Source: Paenibacillus phytorum (GTDB lineage Bacteria; Bacillota; Bacilli; Paenibacillales; NBRC-103111). Taken from it: 64,000 nucleotides of DNA. Numbering within the stretch: the first letter of the stretch is position 1; every line of letters starts with the position of its first letter. Position numbers and translations under genes: made by a program. Where the stretch lies: NCBI RefSeq assembly GCF_013141715.1, contig NZ_WHOA01000023.1, positions 124,001-188,000 of the forward strand, given 5' to 3'. Under the pieces are notes generated by a model. The model was not told the DNA's origin, did no database searches, and saw only the letters and a program-made list of their open reading frames with translations. Positions 17,455-25,051 of the stretch are shown in pieces.

Positions 17455-18513
17455 ATGAAGAGAAGTAAACAGCCTACCATAGTCGATGTTGCTTCCGAAG
17501 CGGGCGTTTCCATTGCGACGGTTTCCAATGTTTTGAATCGGAGAAAGGTGCCGATGTCACCGGAGACGATACGCAAAGTGGAGGAGGCCGTTGTACAGCT
17601 GGGTTATCGCCGCAATGTGATGGCAACGAACCTTAGCAGGCGTCGATCCTATGAGTTAGGCCTTATCATACCGCATTTCGGCGGCTATTATGGCCGTTTT
17701 GCAGAGAAGCTGGAGCAGAAAGTACATAGTTTCGGCTACCATTTATCCGTATTTTCAGCAGCGGGTATGGATCCAGTGATTGAGAAGCGTCACCTGGAGC
17801 ACTTGCTGCAGCGAAGAGTAGACGGTTTAGTGAGCCATGGTTTAGCGATGAGTATGCAATCGACCCAGCAGTTAGTCGGTGAGGGCACGCCGCTGGTTAT
17901 CTTTAATGGCTGGGGCTGGCCTAGCGACATCGTCAAACTGGCGGTTAATTTGGATTTCGCGAAGGCTTCGACGGAAGCTGTCCAGCATTTTCTCGCGGGC
18001 GGCTGCCGCTCCATTATTTATGCCGGCAGGCGTAAAGGGATGGGGGCCAATGAGCAGCGTATTCAAGGGTTTATGGAAGGGCTAGGCGATAAGGCCAAGT
18101 CGACGGTTCATGCGCTTCTGGATGCGGGAGAGCTCGGTATCGAGGGTACACTGGAGGAAGCCCTGCGCATAAGCGGCGAGCAGCGGCCTATCGGCATCTA
18201 CACCTTTAATGATGCGTTGGCGTTGGAGCTTCTTGCTGTGTGTCATGAGCGAGGCATTCGCGTGCCAGAGGATGTGCAGTTGATTGGAATGGACAATGAA
18301 CTGTTTTCTAAGTCCAGCTTTCCTTCTATCACAAGCTTCGACATGCCAGTCGAGCTGCAAACGAGATTAGTTGCCGCTTTTCTGATGCGGCAGATTGGCG
18401 AAGACTTGGATGAGGAGAATACACAGCTGCTGGATGAGTACCTGCCGCATATTCACGGACACGAGCTATTTATTGATTTGGAGATGATTGTCCGGAAGTC
18501 TACAACAACATGA
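17455..18513 (+). CDS. LacI-family transcriptional regulator
   Basis: Regulator of 352 residues. The N-terminal helix-turn-helix and hinge read TIVDVASEAGVSIATVSNVL. The periplasmic-binding-like sensor domain follows (YELGLIIPHFGGYYGR, then VDGLVSHG, GCRSIIYAGRR, VQLIGMDNE). It is divergent from the EamA transporter gene and could control it. The effector is probably a small sugar or metabolite; none can be named. A terminator follows directly. Confidence 0.92.
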   Translation: MKRSKQPTIVDVASEAGVSIATVSNVLNRRKVPMSPETIRKVEEAVVQLGYRRNVMATNLSRRRSYELGLIIPHFGGYYGRFAEKLEQKVHSFGYHLSVFSAAGMDPVIEKRHLEHLLQRRVDGLVSHGLAMSMQSTQQLVGEGTPLVIFNGWGWPSDIVKLAVNLDFAKASTEAVQHFLAGGCRSIIYAGRRKGMGANEQRIQGFMEGLGDKAKSTVHALLDAGELGIEGTLEEALRISGEQRPIGIYTFNDALALELLAVCHERGIRVPEDVQLIGMDNELFSKSSFPSITSFDMPVELQTRLVAAFLMRQIGEDLDEENTQLLDEYLPHIHGHELFIDLEMIVRKSTTT

Positions 18514-18516
18514 AAA

Positions 18517-18560
18517 GACCGTTATACTCTCGTTAAGATGAGAAGTATAGCGGTTTTTTT
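18517..18560 (+). terminator. Terminator of the LacI-family gene
   Basis: ACCGTTATAC pairs (one G-T) with GTATAGCGGT, followed by seven T residues. It lies between convergent genes. Confidence 0.8.
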
Positions 18561-18573
18561 GGTATATCACTTA

Positions 18574-19539
18574 TTAGATTTGAAGCTCATTTCTATTCGA
18601 TTGTCTTTGATGCTTCAAGAACTCTTTGCCATAATCCCCATGGGGATTAATGTCGGCATGTTCAATTTGGATGGTGGAATGCTCGATACCATATTTACTT
18701 TTCAGAGTTTCATTAATCGCAAGAATAACACAGAAGGGTTGAATGTTAGGATTGATGAACACATGCGCAGTTAAAGAGTAGTGATCGGTCGAAACCGCCC
18801 ACAGATGCATCTCATGCACATCTTCGACACCTTCAACGCGCGCGATCTCACTGCGAATTTCATCTAAGTTGAAGCGTTCAGGCACGGACTCCATTAGAAT
18901 CAGGTAAGATTCTCGAATAATTTTGCTCCCACCAGTAAAAATAATGCCGCCAATGACCATCGAAATCAGCGGATCGAACAAGAGAAGACCTGTGTAATAA
19001 ATGATAATAGAAGAGATAATGACACCTACCGAGCTGAGTAAATCACCGAAAAAGTGCCACAGTGCGCTTTTCACATTCAGATTGTCTTCCTCTTTCACAC
19101 TGTTATGGAGAACCAATGTAAGCACAAGATTGACAACGAAACCGATGGAGGCAATTCCAAGCATAAGAGCCAGGCGAATAGGCTGCGGGTCAATGATACG
19201 TTGGATCCCCTCGATGAAAATTCCCAAAGCAATGATACAGAGGGCTAATCCATTCAGAAAAGACGCGATAATCTCAAACCGTAGGAAACCAAAGGTGAAT
19301 CGCGCATTAGGCTGACGAGTAGCCAGCTTCAGAGCAACCATACTAAGTCCCAAAGCGATGACGTCGGAGATCATATGAGCAGAGTCGGATAGTAAAGCAA
19401 GGGAATTCGATAGCACCCCACCTACAATTTCTACAATAGTGAAAAAGGCGGTCAGTATGAGAGTCACCCATAACGTTTTTCTGGATTTGCTCTGTTCTTT
19501 AACATGATGGAGATGGTGATAGTCGTATTCGATACTCAT
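18574..19539 (-). CDS. CDF-family divalent metal efflux protein
   Basis: Cation diffusion facilitator, 321 residues, likely exporting Zn2+, Co2+ or Cd2+ in exchange for protons. A His-rich N-terminus (YDYHHLHH) precedes six hydrophobic helices. SDSAHMISDVIAL holds the HxxxD metal-transport site of helix 2, and HFFGDLLSSVGV the partner site of helix 5. The C-terminal cytoplasmic domain (about 215-300) has the metal-sensing ferredoxin-like fold (MHLWAVSTDHYSLTAHV). GGAGG precedes the start. Confidence 0.92.
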   Translation of the reverse strand: MSIEYDYHHLHHVKEQSKSRKTLWVTLILTAFFTIVEIVGGVLSNSLALLSDSAHMISDVIALGLSMVALKLATRQPNARFTFGFLRFEIIASFLNGLALCIIALGIFIEGIQRIIDPQPIRLALMLGIASIGFVVNLVLTLVLHNSVKEEDNLNVKSALWHFFGDLLSSVGVIISSIIIYYTGLLLFDPLISMVIGGIIFTGGSKIIRESYLILMESVPERFNLDEIRSEIARVEGVEDVHEMHLWAVSTDHYSLTAHVFINPNIQPFCVILAINETLKSKYGIEHSTIQIEHADINPHGDYGKEFLKHQRQSNRNELQI

Positions 19540-19686
19540 ACGTTTCCTCCTTGTTTATAATAATTCTAATTAAGATAATTATATGCTAGAGCTTCGTCAG
19601 GTGCAACTTATTTTGTATAAAGAGTATATGAAGAGCGTGAGAGGTCATGTTGGGCATAGTAAAAGCCTGATTTCTCAGGCTTATGT

Positions 19687-20177
19687 TTAACTATGATTCC
19701 GGTTGGGATCTGTATAAAGTACACCATCGGGATCAATGTTTTTGTCGCCATTGGCAAAACGGTCTGGCATAATTTGATAAAACCCAGCGGATTTGGCCCA
19801 TTCTGGCGCCTTAAATCCATCAACTTCATGCATATAGGGCATTTCATAATAGGCTGCGGGCGGGTTGGGCTGCTCTTCGAAGATACCGGATTCGCTCATC
19901 CATAGCGTTTCATCACGAGATTGCAGCCGAAAGCGTAAGAGAATCTTTTCTGTACCGGCGACAATTCCGTTTCCCAGTAGTCAAAATAGCGATCCGTTGC
20001 TATTTTTTTCATCTCATAATCATTGTGGAATTTCTTCCAATCATATTTATTGCCCGTCACCGCGGTTACTTGGTCTACGTCATTCTTTTTGGTACGGACT
20101 CGAAGATGAAACGTATCCTTGTCATAGGAGTAAGCCCATTTGGTATGGGGGGAATGGTACAAGCTCTCGATCTGCAT
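19687..20177 (-). pseudogene. Neopullulanase/cyclomaltodextrinase-like remnant (N-terminal fragment, frameshifted)
   Basis: Two overlapping minus-strand frames join into the start of an alpha-glucan hydrolase. The first (start ATG 20177 behind AAGGAG) is an N-terminal starch-binding-like domain: ESLYHSPHTKWAYSYDK and FDYWETELSPVQKRFSYAF. A one-base shift near 19905 moves the reading to LQSRDETLWMSESGIFEE and on to GFYQIMPDRFANGDKN, the hallmark start of the catalytic barrel. It then stops at 19687. Only about 160 of the roughly 580 residues of the family remain, with no catalytic triad. It lies 16 bp after the SDR gene and was once probably its operon partner. Confidence 0.82.
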
Positions 20178-20193
20178 GGGAAGTTCTCCTTTA

Positions 20194-21009
20194 TCATCCA
20201 TGGATTAAGGATTCTGCGCCGTCGATAAAGACGGAAGTTCCGGTAATATGGTCGGATTGATCCGTAGCGAGGAACAGCACCAGATTCGCGACTTGACTAG
20301 CGGTTCCGGATTTGTGTCTGAGCGGATGATCTCCTTCGGGAAATTCAATAGGGATCGTGATTTCTTCCAGCTCGGGTCTGCGGTCCGTATTCTCATCAAT
20401 ATTCGTTTCGATAGCTCCTGGACAGATGGCGTTTACACGAATTTTGTAACGTGCCAATTCAAGCGCAGCCATTTTCATGAAAGCGACTTGTCCGGCTTTG
20501 GAAGTACTATAAGCGCTCATTCCAAAATTCGAGAAAACCCGGTTGCCGTTAATGGAGCTAGTAATGATAATGCTGCCACCATGCTGTTTAAGAGGCTCGA
20601 TGGCATGTTTGACGCACAAGAATGTGCCAGTCAAGTTAATATTGATCGTTTGGTACCAATCCTCAAGTTCCATATGTTCGATAGGAGAGAGAACACCATT
20701 AATCCCTGCGTTGGCTACCAGTACGTCCAGCCGCCTCCATTTATCCATAACCGTTTTAACGGCCTGTTTCACTTCTTCTTCGACGGAAATATCCGCTTCT
20801 AAAGAGATCGCTTCTCCTCCGGCAGCCTGCACTTTGGCTAATGCTTCTTCCAGCTCGCCGCTTGGTCGGTTAAGCAGCCCGATTTTGAACCCTTTTTCAG
20901 CCAAACGTATAGCGGATGCTAAGCCAATGCCGGACGATGCGCCCGTCACAATGGCGACTTTCTTCGAAATATCGTATGATTCTGGATGGTTTTGTTCTTG
21001 TGCGGTCAT
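20194..21009 (-). CDS. Short-chain dehydrogenase/reductase
   Basis: Classical SDR of 271 residues, NAD(P)-dependent oxidoreductase. Cofactor motif TGASSGIG near residue 22, NAG motif in LVANAGING, active-site Ser in IITSSING, and the YSTSK tyrosine-lysine pair. The C-terminal loop has ICPGAIETNI. Closest in style to glucose-1-dehydrogenase-type SDRs, but the substrate cannot be assigned. AGGAGG precedes the start. A CcpA-like site lies about 90 bp upstream, and the remnant of a starch-degrading gene follows, so a sugar-related role is plausible. Confidence 0.9.
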   Translation of the reverse strand: MTAQEQNHPESYDISKKVAIVTGASSGIGLASAIRLAEKGFKIGLLNRPSGELEEALAKVQAAGGEAISLEADISVEEEVKQAVKTVMDKWRRLDVLVANAGINGVLSPIEHMELEDWYQTININLTGTFLCVKHAIEPLKQHGGSIIITSSINGNRVFSNFGMSAYSTSKAGQVAFMKMAALELARYKIRVNAICPGAIETNIDENTDRRPELEEITIPIEFPEGDHPLRHKSGTASQVANLVLFLATDQSDHITGTSVFIDGAESLIHG

Positions 21010-21098
21010 TGGAAAAAACCTCCTAAATGAATGGCATACATGTATAAGGTCATTACCCCGGCTTTAGGGGATCGAATCTTAGTGGTGAAGGGAAGAAA

Positions 21099-21114
21099 AT
21101 AAAGCGCTTTCTAA
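21099..21114. promoter_or_regulatory. CcpA-like (cre) site upstream of the SDR gene
   Basis: The sequence contains AAAGCGCTTTCTAA, matching the catabolite-responsive element core. It shares AGCGCTTTCTAATTT with the site at 27465. It lies about 90 bp before the SDR start on the opposite strand, near the left end of the 585-bp gap that also holds the cassette and integrase scrap described separately. Confidence 0.45.
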
Positions 21115-21116
21115 TT

Positions 21117-21241
21117 TGTAACATAATTGAAATGTTCCTGTTATGGTTTCATAATGTTGGCGAGGTATTATAATAACCAAGACCCCCTTTTTAATATAAA
21201 CTTTTGAACCTGGCCCCGTTGGCTGGGTTCCTTTTTTTTGT
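21117..21241 (+). repeat. Promoter-terminator cassette, copy A
   Basis: About 125 bp closely matching 38055-38181. It contains a TGTAACA...TGTTAT dyad, a TATAAT box (21169-21174), a nearly invariant stretch (ACCCCC, T run, AATATAAACTTT), and a 10-bp stem with loop CCGTT followed by eight T residues. If transcribed it would give an RNA of about 60 nt. The right end is also the left arm of the direct repeat around the UvrA-like island. Confidence 0.65.
21213..21241. repeat. Left 29-bp direct repeat of the UvrA-like island
   Basis: GCCCCGTTGGCTGGGTTCC, eight T residues and GT, identical to 24819-24847. It is the 3' half of the cassette A terminator. Interpreted as attL of an integrated element. 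Confidence 0.6.
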
Positions 21242-21339
21242 GTATGACAAATAACCCTTATACATTAAGCGTTTACGGGCCGTTTTGTTGTAGTTTTACA
21301 TTCCTAAAGGGAGTCTTGGTAGGATTTTGCAAATTCCTT

Positions 21340-21527
21340 TCAGAGTCCATGATATGCCTCACAGATATAATCCCCCCTTTTCAGATCGATATCTGAAAAC
21401 CTCAACGCATGAATTTCACCCATACGCATACCGCAATGAATGGCTAACACGAAAATAATTTCATGTCTGTGACCATCAATAGCTCTAAAGAAAGTTGTAG
21501 CTTCTTCTTCCGTCCAAATAAAAGCAA
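21340..21527 (-). pseudogene. Tyrosine recombinase (integrase) fragment
   Basis: The minus strand reads IAFIWTEEEATTFF, then VLAIHCGMRMGEIHALRFSDIDL, then a TGA stop at 21340. This is the box I region of phage-type integrases (consensus TGxRxGEixaLrWxDID) with the catalytic Arg kept. The rest of the catalytic domain (HxxR and Tyr) and the N-terminal domain are missing. It sits just inside the left direct repeat and upstream of the UvrA-like gene, which suggests it is the remains of the enzyme that inserted the island. Confidence 0.75.
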
Positions 21528-21594
21528 TTCATACATTTAACACTGTGATAATATGGAAATAATAAGTTTATAAGTATAGAGAAAGGATGTACAT

Positions 21595-24500
21595 ATGAAA
21601 ATAAATCAATTAATTTCGAACAATATTAATCTATTAGATGCAGCACTACCAGTAGATAAATCGTTAGGTATAGCTGGTTTGTCTGGATCTGGTAAAACAA
21701 CTTTTTGTCAAACCATTGGTGAAGAATCCAAGAAGCGTCTCGTTTCCTTATTGCCAAAGGCTGAATATCAGTATTTATTTCCTGAAATTATGGAAACCAA
21801 TTTTAGTGCCATCAAGATGGAAGAAATGCCTTTAGTCCTTTTTCTCGGAAAATCTTCGATATCATCCAATCCGCGTTCAACCATTGGCACACATACTGGC
21901 GTTTTTAAAGAGATTCGCGTGCGTCTTGCAGAAAAGTTTGATCTTTCACCAGAGGTTTTTTCCTTTAATAATGCCTTAGGCTGGTGTCCAGATTGTAAAG
22001 GGCGCAGTATGACCCAAAATGTCGATTGTCCAAAGTGCAAGGGTAGGCGCTACAATCAAGAAGTTGAGCAATATAAGATGGAATTATTAAATCAACCACA
22101 TAGTATTTCCGATATGAATAACTTAAGTATTGAAACGATTCTTTCTCTTGCAGAGGAATTACAAATTAGTGAAGCGAAGCAGCATATTCTCCAAAATATA
22201 ATCAATATGAATATGGGTTACTTAACATTAAATCGTATTATGGGTACATTGTCAGGTGGAGAAATAACACGACTTTACTTGGCCGAATTCATGGCAACAA
22301 GTGAAAATACGGTTATTATCATTGATGAAATCTCCGTGGGTCTTGATCACCAAACATTATTGAAAATTTTAGATGAGATTAAACAATTGGGCTATAAGAA
22401 TCAAATTTGGCTCATTGACCATTCTGACACCGTGCTCGACACAGCGGATGATCAATTGTTCTTTGGACCTGGTAGCGGTAAATACGGTGGGAAAATTGTT
22501 GAAGAATCACCACGTCCAAAACCAATCCATTGTGAACTAAATAAGGCAATGCCAACAGAATACTATCAATTTCATGATCTTTACTGCCGTAATATTCAAA
22601 TGGCTGAAATTCAGATTCCCAAGAATAGACTTGTAACCTTTACGGGTGAGTCGGGATGCGGTAAATCTACACTTGTCAATGAGTGTATGGTCAAAGATTT
22701 TCAGAAGCGTTATCCAAAAGATAAACTGGTCGTGGTTGGGCAGGATCGAAACCAGTCGATTTCCAGTCGGTCAACCGTTGCGACGTTTCTTGATATTAAA
22801 AAGAAACTCACCAAATTTAGCGAGGATATTGATGATATTTTTCAGCGCTCGATTGAAGATATTATTGATGAACTGCCAAATGAAGACATCGCTCATAAAC
22901 GCTTGAGTTTATTGATTAAACTTGGACTTGGTTATTTAACGTTGGAAAGAAAGACACAGTCCTTATCGACGGGTGAGTTTCAATGTGTTCATTTGGTTTC
23001 TGAGCTGTTTACGAATTCAAGAAACCCACATACCCTTTTTATTTTTGACGAGCCTTCAAAAGGTTTATCCCAAAATATTTTAAACCAATTCATTGATAGT
23101 GTTAGGGACATTCTGGAAGATGAATCTGTCTCTATCCTGATGATTGAACATAATGCCTATATGATGGAAAGCTCTGATTTTATCATTGATTTTGGAAAAA
23201 GGCAGCCTGAACCTGTGAAGCAGCTTGATGTTGTCAGTCATGATGATTATTATCGTCAAAAAGATAAGGAAGATAGCAATGCCCCCATGCTTATTTCTTC
23301 CACACTAAAGCCGCAAAACGGTATTCACTACTTACAAGAAAATCAGTTGGACTATTTTAAAAAGGCAGAAAACGTCTATAAGGGTGGTATCTTAAAGAGC
23401 TTATCGCCAATTGCCCATGTGATTTATGGTGAATATGAATCTGAAAAGATTGCACCTGTCATCGCCATTGATCTTGAACGACATCTGTATAGTCAATATA
23501 GTTTTCTCTATGAAATAGGTGGACTGATCAACCATATTGTGGCTGCTCATCCGACCAATAAAGATACAAGAAGCTTCGATTTCTATTATCAAGACAATCA
23601 CTGTCCGAGTTGTTCGGGTCGTCGTGTCATTGAACAATTTGATATGGATGTTCTCATTCAAGATAAAACAGTCCCATTCTGGGATGGTATGTTACTTCCA
23701 GAAGTCATGGATGTCTTGAAATATTATCAACATGCTAAATTGCACTTCCTATTTGATGAGATAAAGAACGAACTTGGTCACGATATGAATAAAAGCTTTA
23801 ATGAGATGTCTGAAGCAGAAAAGCGTACTCTCTTATTTGGTTATTGGGAAAAGTCATTTTATGATAAAGCAGGGAAGGCTTCGAGAACATGGGAAGGCTT
23901 TAATCTCATCCTTGGGCGTTATATGGTAATTTCGAAGAACATTCCTCTTAAAGAGCAAATGAAAGCCTCAAAAGAAATGATTACCTGCCCAGTTTGTCAC
24001 GGAAGCGTGTTAAACCATCATAAAAAGCTAAAATTTGGTGATACGGATATTCGTGAGATAATTCAGCAACCGATTGATCAGGTCATTAAAACCGTAGGGA
24101 AGTTACCAGAGCTAGATAAATTAAAATCTATTGTTGGCGGCGATCTTGCACTTACGGAAGAAGTCTCCTTACTTCCAAGGGAAACACAAGTTGCGCTAAA
24201 AATGCTTGAATTGGATCTTGCAAGCTTTGTTGGCTATGAAGTGGTTTTACAAAATGCTGTACCCTTCTGGGACAAGATTAAAGGTAACCTCGAGGCGATC
24301 AGTAGTAAAAACTTGATTACCATCTGTGATTTTGCCAATATTGCTGAAACTAGAGAAACCATTATTGATAAGTATTTCACTAATGGAAAATATAAAAAAC
24401 TAACTTATGTCTATGAAGCGTTTGGTTACAATAAAATTGTTACCCAGATTAATAAGATTAAAGCAAGTCATCCATGCCCATTCTGTGGCGGGAAGAAAGT

Positions 24501-24759
24501 AATTTCAGAAGATGGTCTTCATGACGGCGTATTTAAGTTATCGGTGCCATGTGTTAGCTGTTATGTAAGTGGCATCAATGATGAAGGGCGCAAGGAAATC
24601 GTCGATGGTATAGATGTACAAACATGGCTTACTGGCAAAGTAAGTGATGTTGTTGCTGAAAGTTTACTTACTGAGGCAGTTGCAGATATTCCTATCTTCA
24701 ATCGTATTCGTGAGTTGAATAAACGAGATATGATGGCGGTTTATCATTGCCTGAAGTAG
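21595..24759 (+). CDS. UvrA-like twin ABC ATPase with unusual C-terminal zinc-finger region
   Basis: Protein of 1054 residues related to UvrA but with a different layout. First ABC core: Walker A GLSGSGKTT (28-36), a zinc-finger pair CPDC/CPKC (131-148), signature LSGGE near 219, Walker B VIIIDEISVGLD. Second ABC core: GESGCGKST (351), a variant signature LSTGE (457), FIFDEPSKGL, with no zinc insertion. The last 480 residues have no ATPase motif but carry CPSCSGRR (670), CPVCHG (798) and CPFCGGKK with CVSC (961-989), like detached UvrA insertion modules. Base composition is richer in A+T than the neighbours. No uvrB is near. It lies alone in a probable island; DNA-damage tolerance or drug resistance are possible roles, neither shown. 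Confidence 0.8.
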   Translation: MKINQLISNNINLLDAALPVDKSLGIAGLSGSGKTTFCQTIGEESKKRLVSLLPKAEYQYLFPEIMETNFSAIKMEEMPLVLFLGKSSISSNPRSTIGTHTGVFKEIRVRLAEKFDLSPEVFSFNNALGWCPDCKGRSMTQNVDCPKCKGRRYNQEVEQYKMELLNQPHSISDMNNLSIETILSLAEELQISEAKQHILQNIINMNMGYLTLNRIMGTLSGGEITRLYLAEFMATSENTVIIIDEISVGLDHQTLLKILDEIKQLGYKNQIWLIDHSDTVLDTADDQLFFGPGSGKYGGKIVEESPRPKPIHCELNKAMPTEYYQFHDLYCRNIQMAEIQIPKNRLVTFTGESGCGKSTLVNECMVKDFQKRYPKDKLVVVGQDRNQSISSRSTVATFLDIKKKLTKFSEDIDDIFQRSIEDIIDELPNEDIAHKRLSLLIKLGLGYLTLERKTQSLSTGEFQCVHLVSELFTNSRNPHTLFIFDEPSKGLSQNILNQFIDSVRDILEDESVSILMIEHNAYMMESSDFIIDFGKRQPEPVKQLDVVSHDDYYRQKDKEDSNAPMLISSTLKPQNGIHYLQENQLDYFKKAENVYKGGILKSLSPIAHVIYGEYESEKIAPVIAIDLERHLYSQYSFLYEIGGLINHIVAAHPTNKDTRSFDFYYQDNHCPSCSGRRVIEQFDMDVLIQDKTVPFWDGMLLPEVMDVLKYYQHAKLHFLFDEIKNELGHDMNKSFNEMSEAEKRTLLFGYWEKSFYDKAGKASRTWEGFNLILGRYMVISKNIPLKEQMKASKEMITCPVCHGSVLNHHKKLKFGDTDIREIIQQPIDQVIKTVGKLPELDKLKSIVGGDLALTEEVSLLPRETQVALKMLELDLASFVGYEVVLQNAVPFWDKIKGNLEAISSKNLITICDFANIAETRETIIDKYFTNGKYKKLTYVYEAFGYNKIVTQINKIKASHPCPFCGGKKVISEDGLHDGVFKLSVPCVSCYVSGINDEGRKEIVDGIDVQTWLTGKVSDVVAESLLTEAVADIPIFNRIRELNKRDMMAVYHCLK

Positions 24760-24818
24760 AATACGCTCCAGTTTCCCTTGCTCAAACCTTTAAAAATCAT
24801 CAAAATCTCGTAACCCAC

Positions 24819-24847
24819 GCCCCGTTGGCTGGGTTCCTTTTTTTTGT
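24819..24847. repeat. Right 29-bp direct repeat of the UvrA-like island, also terminator
   Basis: Identical to 21213-21241. With the preceding AACCCACGCC it forms a hairpin ending in eight T residues, so it terminates the UvrA-like gene. The base pattern after the T run (GTTA) matches cassette B at 38.1 kb, as expected if this side keeps the original chromosomal flank. Interpreted as attR. Confidence 0.6.
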
Positions 24848-25051
24848 TAAGTACAAAAAATTCTCATTTCAATAACTAGCGATGTATTTCAAGCTTCCGA
24901 TTACCAGCACAGCAAGGTATACTGGAAGTATCAGTTTTCGGGATGAACGCCACAATGGATTGCAAACGCATACATAAATGCAAATCATGTACAATGATTA
25001 CTCTCAATATGATCGTAACACGGAATCGTAAAGGAAATGGGGACATTTACT

